Shown in pieces: positions 26,921-37,100 of a stretch of DNA of 64,000 nucleotides. Each line of letters begins with the position of its first letter. Within the stretch, counting starts at the first letter, position 1. The notes below the pieces were generated by a model, which saw only the letters and a program-made list of their open reading frames with translations, ran no database searches and was not told where the DNA came from. Origin of the DNA: Streptomyces capillispiralis (GTDB lineage Bacteria; Actinomycetota; Actinomycetes; Streptomycetales; Streptomycetaceae); contig NZ_VIWV01000001.1 in NCBI RefSeq assembly GCF_007829875.1, positions 8,072,001 to 8,136,000 on the forward strand. The letters run 5' to 3'. The position numbers and the translations under genes are program-made.

Positions 26921-28099
26921 ATGGAGAAAGCACGTTCCCAGCGGGACGGTACGGTCGACGTCGACTTCATGACCGACTGTGAGCGCCAGCTGCGGACGCC
27001 CCTCGACGTCTGGGCGGGCAACCTTTCCTCCAGCCTGGAGTCCATCAGTCGTGACGGATGGAGCCAGAGTCGTGTGAGGTCGGCCGCGGCACATATGAAC
27101 CTGGCCGCTCTCGTGGTGGCGAACGCGGGCGACCTCCCATCCGCCGAGCGACTCTGCCGAACCCAGTTGACCTGGCTGGCACAGGTGGCATCGGAATCCG
27201 GAGACGTATCCGTTCTGGGAAGCGCCGTGCAGCCGTGGGTCAACCTCGGGAGGCTCCACGTACTGACCGGAAGCATCGAAGAATCCCTTCCGCACTTCCG
27301 GCTCGCCGAGCACTTGCGCGACAGGAAACCCGTGCGCCTCGGGCCGTGCCGCATTCAAGCCGACATGTGGCAGCCGCTGGTGGCCGCCGAACCGGACCTG
27401 CCCGATGTCCTCTGGAACGTCTTCGTGCTGGACCAGCTGAAGGCTCATTTGCGGACCGGTGACCCCGCCCGCGCACTGTCCGCCGCGGTCACCCTTCGTG
27501 AGGCGGCGCCGGCAGGGACGTACCGGTACATCGTCGAGGGTGAGATCATCGCCCTCCTCCGCTCCAGCCGAGCCGAGGATGCACTTCAGTTGGTGGCCCA
27601 GGCCGGTCCTGCGACGACATCCGACGAGATCGCGTTCCTCCTGCATCAGATCGCTGCCGCGACCAGCCTGCGGCGGTCGGAGGACGCGCGACGACTCGCG
27701 ACCGGCCTTTCGGCTTTTGTGACACAGTCGGATCTTCCCTCTGCCGAACCCGCCACCTTCCTCCGCCAGCTGAAACAGTTGGCATATCTCCTTGAGCGGC
27801 TCGGAGAGCCGCATTACGCGCTCGCGGTACATCTGCACGGGATGAGGACCTGCCACGAGCGGATGGACGAGCCCCTGTTCCTGAACTTCATCGAGGGTGC
27901 GTTGCGACTGGCTCCGGAACACGGCTCCGCGAGTCACTGGCGATCCGCGCGAGAGGACCTGCTCGCATCGTCTCTGTATGCCGAAGTGCGCAGGAGACGG
28001 GGCGCAAGTGCCGCACTCGATCACCCGTCCCTACGCGAATTGGTCGTTTCGGTGGAAGCGACTGCTGCGAGAGTCGGGCCGTACGTGCCCGCGGTCTGA
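26921..28099 (+). CDS. Helical repeat-like protein of the RiPP cassette
   Basis: A 392-residue, alpha-helical soluble protein with repeated Ala/Leu-rich helix pairs resembling divergent tetratricopeptide repeats (LNLAALVVANAGDLPSAE-like and GEPHYALAVHLHGM segments). No catalytic motif or membrane segment is visible. ATG 26921 is preferred; GTG at 26915 directly after the radical SAM stop is the alternative, and neither has a clear ribosome site, so coupling is likely. In this position it may recognise the precursor peptide, scaffold the enzyme or confer immunity; none can be chosen from sequence alone. Confidence 0.6.
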   Translation: MEKARSQRDGTVDVDFMTDCERQLRTPLDVWAGNLSSSLESISRDGWSQSRVRSAAAHMNLAALVVANAGDLPSAERLCRTQLTWLAQVASESGDVSVLGSAVQPWVNLGRLHVLTGSIEESLPHFRLAEHLRDRKPVRLGPCRIQADMWQPLVAAEPDLPDVLWNVFVLDQLKAHLRTGDPARALSAAVTLREAAPAGTYRYIVEGEIIALLRSSRAEDALQLVAQAGPATTSDEIAFLLHQIAAATSLRRSEDARRLATGLSAFVTQSDLPSAEPATFLRQLKQLAYLLERLGEPHYALAVHLHGMRTCHERMDEPLFLNFIEGALRLAPEHGSASHWRSAREDLLASSLYAEVRRRRGASAALDHPSLRELVVSVEATAARVGPYVPAV

Positions 28100-28171
28100 A
28101 GCCTGCCGGCACCCACGCCGGGGCCGTCTCCGTGGTGTACAGGACATGTTCCTCATCCCCCGAAGCCGCGC

Positions 28172-28654
28172 TCAGGGCACGGAGACAGCGAGGCCCGACG
28201 CGGCAGGCCGGTGTGGTTGCTGAGTTCGGACCAGTGTGGCCGCCGCTGCGGCGATGAAAACGATCTGCAGCAGAGTGCGCCGGCCAAGTGGGTCCCCCTG
28301 GGCCACCCCCCTGCGGGCGGCCGACACGTTTGCCGGGAACATCGCGATCATCAGCAGGATGAGCCCGCCGGCTGCCCAGCGAGCGGTCGCCGGAATCAGC
28401 AGGCCGACCATACCGGCCACTTCGAGCAGACCGGTGACGGTCACCAGCAGGTCCGCACGGGGCATCCACGGCGGCACCATGCCGATGAGCTCGGACCGCA
28501 GCCGGGGTGCGAAGTGCGCAAGCGAGGTGAGCAGGAACATCGCCACCAGCCCAGCTCTCAGAGCGGGCTGCCACCCGTCGAGGGCGTCCACTCCGATCAA
28601 CCCCGCAAGACGGGCCGCCGTGAATCCCACCACCAGCGCGATCAGTGGCTCCAC
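28172..28654 (-). CDS. DoxX family membrane protein
   Basis: 160 residues from a GTG with gggagg upstream. Four membrane helices occur at residues about 4-22, 35-52, 75-97 and 100-120, with the conserved HFAPRLRSELIGMVPPWMP loop and LTGLLEVAGMVGLLIP-like helix of DoxX/DoxD proteins. Family members act at membranes in redox or thiosulfate metabolism; the precise role here is unknown. Confidence 0.78.
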   Translation of the reverse strand: MEPLIALVVGFTAARLAGLIGVDALDGWQPALRAGLVAMFLLTSLAHFAPRLRSELIGMVPPWMPRADLLVTVTGLLEVAGMVGLLIPATARWAAGGLILLMIAMFPANVSAARRGVAQGDPLGRRTLLQIVFIAAAAATLVRTQQPHRPAASGLAVSVP

Positions 28655-28884
28655 AGAGGCCTCCCTTCCCTGCGCACGCAGGACCCTCGTCGGCCGGAAC
28701 GCCATACTCAACCGTGTCCCACTTCACCATCACGACCGGTCTCCCGCCACTGGACGCCCCCGGGGTCCCAGCAGCGGCCACTGAGTTCTTTCCAACCTAT
28801 GGGGCTGGAGGGCGAGTTGGGCTGACAGGTGAAGCCCCTGGTAGATGGGTTCTCGCCCAAGTAATCCGTCTCCGCCAGAGGCTT

Positions 28885-29212
28885 CGCGTGCTGGTCTACC
28901 CGTCGGGCGTCGAGGTGTTCAGTTCTGTCCGCATCGTCGACGCCCTCGCCCAGGCCAACATCACATGCTGGGCGACGAGGGCTGCCGCGGTGCCGGCGGC
29001 ACGGTCCGCACCCCGTGCTGGGGAGGGTGGGAGACCCTGTCCATCGGTCAGCAAGCGGTAAACCGGTCAGACGCGAAGATCCGAACCTTCGTCGAGCAGG
29101 CCATGGCCACCCTCAAGTCCTGGCGACTCCTCCGCAAGCTCCGGTGCTAACCACCCGGATCACCAGCCTCGTCCAGGCCATCCTCACCCTTCATCTGACC
29201 AGCTCAGACCGA
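28885..29212 (+). pseudogene. IS5-type transposase relic with internal deletion
   Basis: A transposase start LVYPSGVEVFSS is joined to the C-terminal part GCRGAGGTVRTP, VNRSDAKIRTFVEQAMATL, KSWRLLRKLRC followed by a premature TAA, and the expected continuation ITSLVQAILTLHLTSS in another frame. The catalytic core is deleted. Same family as the relic at 19807-20075. Confidence 0.65.
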
Positions 29213-29226
29213 TGATGGGGTGATCC

Positions 29227-29883
29227 TCAGTGCCCCTGTGCTTCCGGGACGTTCATCGCCCGGTTCAAAAGCTCCAGGTCCCAGGCAGGCTCCCGCAGGT
29301 CGAGCCGGTTCGACGCCCGGAATCCATCCATCGCCAGGTGCAGGTGCCGACGCCACATCGACGGTGCGACGTGCTGCGTGGTCTCGGAGACACGGTCGCT
29401 CGCCCACAACAGCACGAGCAGGTCGGCGCCGGTGACGTCGGGACGCACGATGCCCGCACCCTGTGCGCGCAGCAGAACCTGTTGTGCATGTGCACAGATC
29501 TCATTGTGTGCGGCCTTGGTGCGGTCGTCGCCGGGGAACCTCCGCGCCAGGAAGTCACCGAATGCCCGATCTCCGGCCTGGGCCGAACACAGAACTTCCA
29601 GCAGGCCGCGAAACGCCTCCCACGGGTCCTCCTGGTCGAGTGAGGCCGCCACCTCGTCGATCACGCGGCGCAGCTTCGGTTCGAGCACAGCGCACAGAAG
29701 GTCCAGGCGCGTGGGGAAGTGCCGGTAGAGGGTGCCGACCACCAGGCCCGCCTCCCGGGCGATGCCGTCGAGAGCGGCTTCCGCGCCTCGTTCGGCGAAC
29801 GCGCGCCGGGCGCACTCGAGAAGCCGCTGACGGTTGCGGTGGGCATCCCTGCGCGCGGGCGGTGGGTTCTCTCGGGAAGGCAT
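29227..29883 (-). CDS. TetR family regulator of the divergent SDR gene
   Basis: A 218-residue repressor with HTH residues about 15-60 (RQRLLECARRAFAERGAEA and IAREAGLVVGTLYRHFPTRLD) and the C-terminal domain usual for the SACE_7040/KstR2-like group. Start ATG at 29883. The 114-bp gap to the divergent SDR gene contains several inverted repeats, one of which (29960-29981) is a likely operator for both promoters. Confidence 0.85.
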   Translation of the reverse strand: MPSRENPPPARRDAHRNRQRLLECARRAFAERGAEAALDGIAREAGLVVGTLYRHFPTRLDLLCAVLEPKLRRVIDEVAASLDQEDPWEAFRGLLEVLCSAQAGDRAFGDFLARRFPGDDRTKAAHNEICAHAQQVLLRAQGAGIVRPDVTGADLLVLLWASDRVSETTQHVAPSMWRRHLHLAMDGFRASNRLDLREPAWDLELLNRAMNVPEAQGH

Positions 29884-29892
29884 GAGATCACG

Positions 29893-29981
29893 GTAGCAAA
29901 AGTGCGACATGCCTCAACTTTGAGTCCTGCCTCATCTTTGCTACGGTCGTGAAGCATTGAAAATGAGGGTGTACTCATTTT
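29893..29981. promoter_or_regulatory. Operator region between tetR and SDR genes
   Basis: Three inverted repeats are seen: aaaatgag-N6-ctcatttt at 29960-29981, ctcaa-ct-ttgag at 29913-29924, and a wide pair gtagcaaa (29893-29900) with tttgctac (29937-29944). The first lies 16 bases before the SDR start and is the best TetR site. Confidence 0.55.
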
Positions 29982-29997
29982 ACGGAGGGGATCCGGG

Positions 29998-30732
29998 ATG
30001 GCGAAGCTCAGCGGGAAGGTCGCGGTGATCACCGGCGCGACCTCGGGACTGGCACTGGCGACCGCCAAGTTGTTCGTCGCGGAGGGCGCGCACGTGGTCA
30101 TCACCGGCCGGCGACAGGAGCAGTTGGACGCCGCGGTGGCCGCGATCGGCCACGAGGTGACCGGTGTGGTCGGTGACGTCGGCGAGGTCGCCCACGTGGT
30201 CCGCCTGGCCGATGTCGTGGCGGCCGAACTGGGCCGGGTCGACGTCCTCGTCGCGAGTGCCGGGGCCTGGACGTGGAACGAGCGCATCGGCGACGTGACC
30301 GAGGAGTCGTTCGACGCCGTGTTCGGCGTGAACGTGCGCGGGACGTTCTTCACCGTGCAGAAACTCCTGCCATTGCTGTCCGACGGCGCCTCGATCGTGC
30401 TCATCGGGTCGGGCGCCGCAGAGAAAGGTGATCCGGGAACCACGATCTACGCGGCGAGCAAGGCTGCGCTGCGGTCGTTCGCGCGGACCTGGACCACCGA
30501 CCTGAAGGAACGGGGGATCCGCGTCAACGTCCTCAGTCCCGCCGCGATCGACACCCCGGCGTTCGCGAACCTCCCGCCGGGATTCAGGGATCAGATCGCC
30601 TCGCTGGTGCCCCTCGGCCGCCTTGGCGCCGAACGGGAGATCGCCACCGCGGCGCTCTTCCTCGCGTCCGTGGACTCGAGCTTCGTCAGCGGAATTGACC
30701 TCCCTGTCGACGGAGGGATCGGCCAGGTCTGA
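29998..30732 (+). CDS. Short-chain dehydrogenase/reductase (SDR)
   Basis: A 244-residue classical SDR: cofactor site ITGATSGLALATAKLF, ASAGAW in place of NNAG, catalytic IGSGAAEKG and YAASKAAL (Ser, Tyr, Lys), and the final SGIDLPVDGGIGQV. A gatccggg-type gap follows the ggagggg ribosome site. It is divergent to tetR, the usual arrangement for a substrate-induced oxidoreductase. Confidence 0.87.
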   Translation: MAKLSGKVAVITGATSGLALATAKLFVAEGAHVVITGRRQEQLDAAVAAIGHEVTGVVGDVGEVAHVVRLADVVAAELGRVDVLVASAGAWTWNERIGDVTEESFDAVFGVNVRGTFFTVQKLLPLLSDGASIVLIGSGAAEKGDPGTTIYAASKAALRSFARTWTTDLKERGIRVNVLSPAAIDTPAFANLPPGFRDQIASLVPLGRLGAEREIATAALFLASVDSSFVSGIDLPVDGGIGQV

Positions 30733-31396
30733 CACCACACCGGCTCACGGCCGCCATGCGGCGCGGAGTCCACACTGAGCCCTCTCCAACCTGTCGTCTA
30801 CGCTGGTCAGCGGATTACAACCCGACCTTGACCGTAGCTGGGCCAGGCTGTTGACCAGCGATCCCATCATCCGACAGGCCGGCCGTCGGGCCACTCCGTC
30901 TGAGGGTCCCGCAGACCGGGAACCGTACGACCTGATCGGTCTCCTCTGCTCGCCTCCTCGCCTCCTCGCCAAGGTGCTGCTTCAGCTCGTCGTACGGTCT
31001 CTCACGCGCATCCCCAAGCCTTCCTCACTGCTTCCCGGTCCCTCCCGGACGTCGGGCCTTCCCGGGGTGCAACGACCCCGTGGCCGTCTGGCAGCGGGAA
31101 GCGGCCTGCCGACTTCCGACTTCCGACTGCCGCTGTCAACGAGCCTGCCGGTGAACGGTGTTGGAGTCACCGAACCGAGACTTTCGCGACAACTGCGGTC
31201 TCATGCCTGACCAGCAGAAACCGCACACGAGGTTCGGAAGGAGAACGACCTCTGACCTTGTCGTTCATCATCCGCCGGCGAGCGAGCCTCGGAACTGTCT
31301 CGCGTCCTCGGCTTCGTCGTCTGTCCGATGCGCCGAGATTTCGTGCCCTTCTTGTGGTGGGTGGGAGGGCTGTAAGCCTCGCCTCGCCTGTGGCCA
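30733..31396. other. Gene-poor region
   Basis: No supported gene. Short direct repeats occur (cctcgcctcctcgcctcctcg near 30951-30970 and cgacttccgacttccgac near 31110). Open frames lack recognisable motifs. Confidence 0.4.
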
Positions 31397-31554
31397 GGAC
31401 GCGTCCTCGACTTCGACGGCTACGAAGACCTCGATGCCCCCATGAAACGCGAGCTCGGCGATGCCGGCTGGTGGTTCGACACTTCAGCCCTCACACCTGA
31501 GGAGACCGCAGATCGGATCATCCGTGAAGCTCGCGATCACGCGCTGGTGAACTG
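31397..31554 (+). pseudogene. C-terminal relic of a P-loop kinase-like protein
   Basis: A start-less frame reads RVLDFDGYEDLDAPMKREL, then GWWFDTSALTPEETADRII and stops. It resembles the end of small nucleoside/antibiotic kinase-like AAA proteins, but the P-loop part is absent. Confidence 0.35.
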
Positions 31555-31747
31555 ACCGCGACCCCGGCGAAGAACACGGCGGCGTCACCGGGCGGCGTGC
31601 GGCCTGTGCGTCGTCCACCTGTTGCTGAAGGGGGGACCCGCCCGGTCCTGGTGTCGTTCGAGAGGAGGAAGCGACGGCCACGTCGCTGGTCCGCGCTGGT
31701 CTGGCGTGCCGGTTCCTGAGCCCGGTCAGGATCTGAGTTCGCCGGAG

Positions 31748-32560
31748 TCATGTGGTGCGGGTCTGTGTCGCCCGCCAGAACGCGTCGACGCGGGCGTTCC
31801 ACTCGTCGGGGATCTCCTGGAAGGGCTGGTGTGCTTCCTCTTCCATGACCGCGAACCGGGCGCCGGGGATCGCGTCGGCGACGGCGCGGCCGAGTTCGGG
31901 GCGGCTGGTGGAGTCACGGCCACCGGCGAGTACGAGTGTCGGCACGTCGATGTCCGGCAGACGGTTCGTCGTGTCGTGGTCGAGGACGGCGTCGAGGAAG
32001 CGGTTCAGGTTCTCGGTCGTCTGCTTGTGGGGGAAGGCGAGTACGTCCTCAATGAACCGGTCCACCGTGCCGTCGTTGTGAGCCCGGGGCGTGTAGATGT
32101 CCAAGTAGAAGCCCTCGAGGAAGGTGCGTTCGGCGGGGGCGGTCTCGGCCAGCCAGCGGATGAACAGGCCCCAACGGCGCAGATAGGCATCCGGCACCGG
32201 CCAGGTGCTCTGCAGGACCAGGCTGCGCACCAGCCGGGGGTGGCGAAGAGCCAGCTCCTGGCTGATGATGCTGCCGCCGGAGAAGCCGGCGACGTGGGCG
32301 GACGGAATGTCCAGCGCCCGCAGCAGCGCGGCGGCGTCGTCGGCCATCGTTTCGATCGAGACAGGGTCCTCGGGCATGGCGGTCCGGCCCGCTCCCCGGT
32401 TGTCGAAGGCGGTCAGCCGGTAGCGGTCGGCGAGCCCGTCGAGCTGGAAATGCCAGGACTCGACGGTGTCACCGAGCCCTCCGACCAGCAGGACGTCCGG
32501 CCCGGTACCGACCTGTTCGGTCCAGATGTCCAGTCCGTCCGCGCGAACATACCGTCCCAT
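31748..32560 (-). CDS. Alpha/beta hydrolase
   Basis: A 270-residue hydrolase. The oxyanion strand reads VLLVGGLGDTVESW, the nucleophile elbow VAGFSGGSIISQ (G-F-S-G-G), the acid loop LVLAGGRDSTSR, and the His loop EEEAHQPFQEIP; these give the Ser-Asp-His triad. ggagg precedes the ATG by six bases. The fold covers esterases, peroxidases and C-C hydrolases; substrate unknown. It is downstream of, but separate from, the CHAT operon. Confidence 0.83.
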   Translation of the reverse strand: MGRYVRADGLDIWTEQVGTGPDVLLVGGLGDTVESWHFQLDGLADRYRLTAFDNRGAGRTAMPEDPVSIETMADDAAALLRALDIPSAHVAGFSGGSIISQELALRHPRLVRSLVLQSTWPVPDAYLRRWGLFIRWLAETAPAERTFLEGFYLDIYTPRAHNDGTVDRFIEDVLAFPHKQTTENLNRFLDAVLDHDTTNRLPDIDVPTLVLAGGRDSTSRPELGRAVADAIPGARFAVMEEEAHQPFQEIPDEWNARVDAFWRATQTRTT

Positions 32561-32639
32561 CGGCCGTCCTCCTCCCACGGTTCCTTCAAGGGTCCGCCCG
32601 TCGGGCATGGCACGCCACCCACGCTCCAGCTCACCGGCC

Positions 32640-33152
32640 CTGGCGTGAGGAGCCTGCCCAGTAGCAAGGGCACCCGGACCCGTCCGCCGCGGCGGCGGCC
32701 ATACAGGCCTGTGCCCTTGCCAGGGACTCGGCCGGGCAGAGCCCGTTCCTCGCCTCCGCCTGGGTTCCCCGTGCGGCGGCGAGGGACGGCTGCCCGCTCG
32801 CCCCCGAGCGTCCGGAAGCGTGGCAGCAGGGCGGCCGCGTGGTTGGAGGAGTACCCGGCGCGGGCGGCGTCGTCCGCGCCGCCCGCATCCCAGGCCGCCA
32901 CGCAGAGGTCGGCGGCGGTGTCGGGGGCCTCTGCCCGGCGGGGCGCCCGGGGGACGAGGACCGCTCGAAGCGGTCGGGCAGGGCGTTGTCCAGGTCCCGT
33001 ACGGGGTGCGCGCGTGCCGCGGACGGTACGGGCGCGGTGGCCAGGGCGCCCAGCGGGGCGCGGATCGCGTCGTCGAGGCCGTCACCGGCCGGGGCGGTGA
33101 CGAGCTTCAGTTCCCAGGGGCGGCCAGGGATCCCGGCCCGCTGCGGGTTCAC
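32640..33152 (-). pseudogene. Third gene of the CHAT operon, frameshifted
   Basis: Its GTG overlaps the stop of the membrane-protein gene (GTGA), so it belongs to the operon. The first frame reads TAPAGDGLDDAIRAPLGALA and LDNALPDRFERSS, then a second frame continues with better codon bias as DTAADLCVAAWDAGGADDAA and RAGYSSNHAAALLPRFRTLG. A single indel near 32970 separates them. Either a genuine frameshift mutation or a sequencing error. No family recognised; the 3' end is uncertain. Confidence 0.45.
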
Positions 33153-34135
33153 GTCTGCCCCGGCGCGGTGGGCGGCTGGAGCAGCGGAGGGTCGGGCCAG
33201 TCGAAGGTGACCGGTGACATGCTTCGCTTCGCCAGGTACTTGCTCAAGTCCCGGCCTTGGTTCCGCTCGTGCTGGGTGGTGGTCGGGAGCGGAAAGCCCA
33301 GCGCGCGGTAGAGGCCGGCCCTGTGGACCAGGAAGGTGTCCTCCGCGGCGTCGCAGTACGCGTCCACCGCCCCCGCGACCGCCCGGCAGGCGAGCAGCAC
33401 CAGGAGCAGGCAGCCGACCGCGTACGCGCCCCGGGCCCACCAGGTGGGCAGCAGCGGGGTCCACAGCAGCAGTCCCGCGGCGAACGGTACGGCCTGTGTC
33501 CGGGCGACGATCAGACTGGACGCGGTCTCCAGACGCGTCCGCGCGGTCTGGTCGACCACCTGGACGAGGGGCCGCCAGCACAGCTCCAGATCCAGCCCGT
33601 GCCGCTCTTCCACCCGCTGTTCGGTGGCGGCCAGGGCGTTTCCGATCCGGGTGGGCTGGAGGGTCGTGCTGCCCTTGGGATAGTGGCGCCGGGCGACGGA
33701 AGCGGCTGCGGCGCGGCGCATGGCGAGGACGTCGTTCGTCGCCGGCCCCATGGCTTCGACCAACTTCCTGCGTAGCTCACGGTGTGCCTCGACACGCCGC
33801 CGCGCCCACCACCGCAGCGGGGGCACGTCCGGCCAGGCACCGCTGAGCAGATTGAGCACCGCGGGCGCGCACCAAACGGTGAGCAGGGCGGATACGACGA
33901 CGATGCCCAGGGCGACGGTGGTGGCGACCCCGGCGCCGAAACCGCCGTGCCGCGTCACCAGGCAGACGAGGTGCGCACCCGGAGCGTCGTCACGGCCGCA
34001 GTCGATGCGGCGCGGCGGTGTGCGGGCCAAGTAGAGGACGACGCCCAGCAGCCAGAAGCACACCACTGCACCGCCCATGGCCCGGCTCCATCGGCGGGCG
34101 AGCGGTTCGACAAGTCCTTTCGCGAGGTCTCCCAT
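33149..34135 (-). CDS. Four-helix membrane protein of the CHAT operon
   Basis: A 328-residue protein with membrane helices at residues about 22-38, 66-95, 215-232 and 238-258. A large basic cytoplasmic segment (residues 100-205, including RRRVEAHRELRRKLVEAMG) lies between the second and third helices, and a soluble tail follows the last. No known domain. It begins 12 bases after the CHAT gene stop and overlaps the next gene, so it is co-transcribed with a protease-domain protein and may be its target or membrane anchor. Confidence 0.7.
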   Translation of the reverse strand: MGDLAKGLVEPLARRWSRAMGGAVVCFWLLGVVLYLARTPPRRIDCGRDDAPGAHLVCLVTRHGGFGAGVATTVALGIVVVSALLTVWCAPAVLNLLSGAWPDVPPLRWWARRRVEAHRELRRKLVEAMGPATNDVLAMRRAAAASVARRHYPKGSTTLQPTRIGNALAATEQRVEERHGLDLELCWRPLVQVVDQTARTRLETASSLIVARTQAVPFAAGLLLWTPLLPTWWARGAYAVGCLLLVLLACRAVAGAVDAYCDAAEDTFLVHRAGLYRALGFPLPTTTQHERNQGRDLSKYLAKRSMSPVTFDWPDPPLLQPPTAPGQT

Positions 34136-34147
34136 GGCTGGTCCGGC

Positions 34148-37100
34148 TCATTCCATGCGTTCGAGGGCGAGAGCGGGGTGGACGGGACAGCACTCGTCCT
34201 CGAACGGGCCTTCGTCGTCGCCCAGCGCCTGGTGCGTGCACTGGGGGTCCGGGCACTGCCAGTGCTCCATCTCCGCCGGGGCGCGCCGGGTCGGAAAGAT
34301 CCGCTCGCCCGGGGCGGACGGGGTGACCGGCGCGGTGCCGTCGTCGGGGCTCTGCGCCGGTTCGCCCTCGTGCGGCTCCGGTGCCATGAGTTCTCCTCTG
34401 CCGTGGTGGATGAAGGCTGCCCACACATAGGGATCGGCGGGGTCGGTGTCGTCGGTCCCGCGGCTCTCCTTCCCGGAGCCGCACCCATCCGCCGCCGTCA
34501 GGGGCGCGTCTCGGGGCGTGCGCAGCGCGGCGAGCTGCGCCTCCCGCAAGGCGTCGGCGGCAGCCATGTCCCGCTCCCGCAACCGCCGGTGGAAGTCCAG
34601 CATGAGGTCGGCGGTGCGCCGGTCGTCGACGAGCCAGAGGGAGCCGACGACGGCGGACGCGCCACCGGCGAGGAAGGCGGTGGCCAGGCTCAGCGCCTCG
34701 TCGTAGTCCCCGGAGGTGACCCCCGTGGCGCAGGCGGACAGGACCGCCAGGGGCCCGGGTTCCTGTCCTCCCCGCTTGGACCGTTGGAGCGGGCGCTGGA
34801 GCCGGGGCGCCAGCAGACGGCGGACGGTCAGCCGCTGTCCGCCCGCGAGCAGCAGATGGGATGCGGTCGGCGGCTGGACGAGGGCTCCGTGGCACGCCAG
34901 ATGCAGCAGGGCGCACGGAACGGAGCCCCGGCCGGGGAGGGCCGACAGGACGCGGTTCGGTGTGGCCGGGTACGCGTCGGCGGCGCCCTGGCCGCCCAGG
35001 AGCGTGACGGGCCCGGGCCAGCCTGCCCGGACGCCTTCGGCCTCCCTGCGGGCGTGCACCAGGTCGCCGGTGGGGTCCTGTACGACGAGCGCGGCGCCGT
35101 CCCCTCCCGCACACCGTCGGTCGGCTGCCTGGATCAGCTCGCGGCCCGAGGCCGCGTACGAGAAGGCGGCGTCCTGCACCGCGTACCGGTACTGGCCGGG
35201 CCTGCCGGGGTCCGGCCTGCGCGCGGCGTGCCAGGGCACGAGTCCGAGCGGCCCGGTGGGAACCAGGTAGAGCCGGGGGCAGTTCCCCGCTGCCGCGCCG
35301 TCGGCGCGACCGCGACGCGGTGCGTGGTCTCCGCCGGTTTCCCGGCCGAACTCCTCGAGGACCGGGCTCACGACGGCGGGCCAGGCCCAGTCGCACGCCG
35401 CGTGCAGGGCGGAACGCCACGCGGCTCTCGACCGGATGCGGTCACCGTCGGTCCCGGCGGTCACGTGGGCGTCGTGTGCGCTCAGGAAGGCGGCGAGCGG
35501 TCCCGTCCGGACGAGTCCCCGGAGAGGGAGGATGCGGCCGCTTCCGTCGGGTCGTACGAGCAGCGCCCAACCGGAGCCGCCCTCCTCACCGGCGACGAGA
35601 TAGACCAGTCCGTCCGCGCCGAGTCGCGCGAGCGCCTTGCCGATACGGATGTCGGAGGGGGCACGTACCAAAGGCGCCGCCGCTTCGCCGCCGACGTGGC
35701 GGTACACCACCTCCAGCGCCCGGTGCCGCACGTCGTCGGGGACGACGGGCAGGTCCCCAGGAGAGGCGCCGCCGACGGTGATCGGGACGACGCCGGGTGT
35801 CTCCGTGCCGTCGCCTTGCGAGCCCGGGACGCCGCCCGCCCGCGCGCCTGTGCCCCCTCCCGGACCCGCGCCCGCCAAGGTGAGGCCGTCGGCCGGGGAG
35901 CCCGCAGCGTGCGGGAGGCGGACGAACCTGCGGGCCGTGTTCCGCCGGGAAGCCTGTCGCCAGGCTTCGGCGAGTCCGGGTTCACCGGCCTCGTCCAGCA
36001 GCTCCGGCACGGTGGCGGACGCGCTGCCCGCCAACAGCACGAGCGCCCGCGCGGACTCGGCCGCGGCCACCGCGTCCTGCGGCGCGCGGTCCTCCAGGCA
36101 CCAGTGCAGGACCTGGGTGGCGGTCTCCGCCGCCCGCCGGGCGGCCAGCAGCCCATCGTCCGTCCCGGACTGCAGCAGCACGTCCCAGGCCCGGTCGGCC
36201 AGCATGCTCAGCCCGGTGGCACGGCTGAGCGCAAGCTTGCCCTGGGCGCGCTGGGCCACCGCGAGCCGATGCCGTGCCATGGCCCGCCGCGTGTCGCCGA
36301 GGGTGTCGCCGAGCCGGGCGACGGCTTGCTCGAGCACCTCCTCCGCGCGGCGGAGATCGTCGGGATCGGCGGCCGCCTCGTACCGCTGCAGGAGCACTGC
36401 TCCCTGCAGTTCGAGTGTCATCGCCTGGTCGGACGCCATGCGGCCCCCGACGCTCAGCGCCGTCTCCAGGTCCGCCCAGGCCCGGTCCAGCAGTGCCGTC
36501 TCCCCGGATCCCTCCCGCGCCCCGGCGAGGTGGGCCTGCAGCAGCACCTGGGCCCGGTTCTGTGCGAGCGCCGCCCTGGCCGTCTCGCCCTCCGCGAGCG
36601 AGCCCACGGCCTCGTCGAGCACGGCTCCGGCCCGCTGCAGATCGGCGGTGTCCCCGGTGTGGGCGTACCGGGTGGTGAGGAGTGTGGCCTGGTTGTTGAG
36701 GCAGCCGACCCGGTCCGCGGAGCCGGCCGGCAGCATGGTCAGGGCCGCTTCGGTGTGCCGGAGCGCCGCATCCAGGTCGGGCCGGTTCCCCAGGTGGACG
36801 AAGCGAGTGTGCAGGGCGGTCGCGAGGTTGGCGTGGTACTGGCCGCGGACGAGTCCGCTCGGAGGCAGCCCGTCGAGCGCCTCGGCCATGAGGCGGACAC
36901 CCGCGTCCAGGTCCGTAAACGCCCCGTGGACCTCGAAGCGCAGCACCATGATCAGCCCGAGGTGGGCTCTACGGACCGCTGTGTCGCGGTGCCCGTCGGC
37001 GGCGGCCTCGACGGATCGCCGGTAGCCGTCGACGGCCGCGTCCAGGTCCGCGGGGTCGCCGGCCAGCCCGAAGCGCTGTTCCAGGGCGGAGGCGAGGTTG

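Noticed and set aside
33149-34135. Gasdermin-like partner for the CHAT protease
   Set aside because: The protein has four predicted membrane helices and no beta-rich gasdermin-like N-domain pattern, so I call it only a membrane protein.
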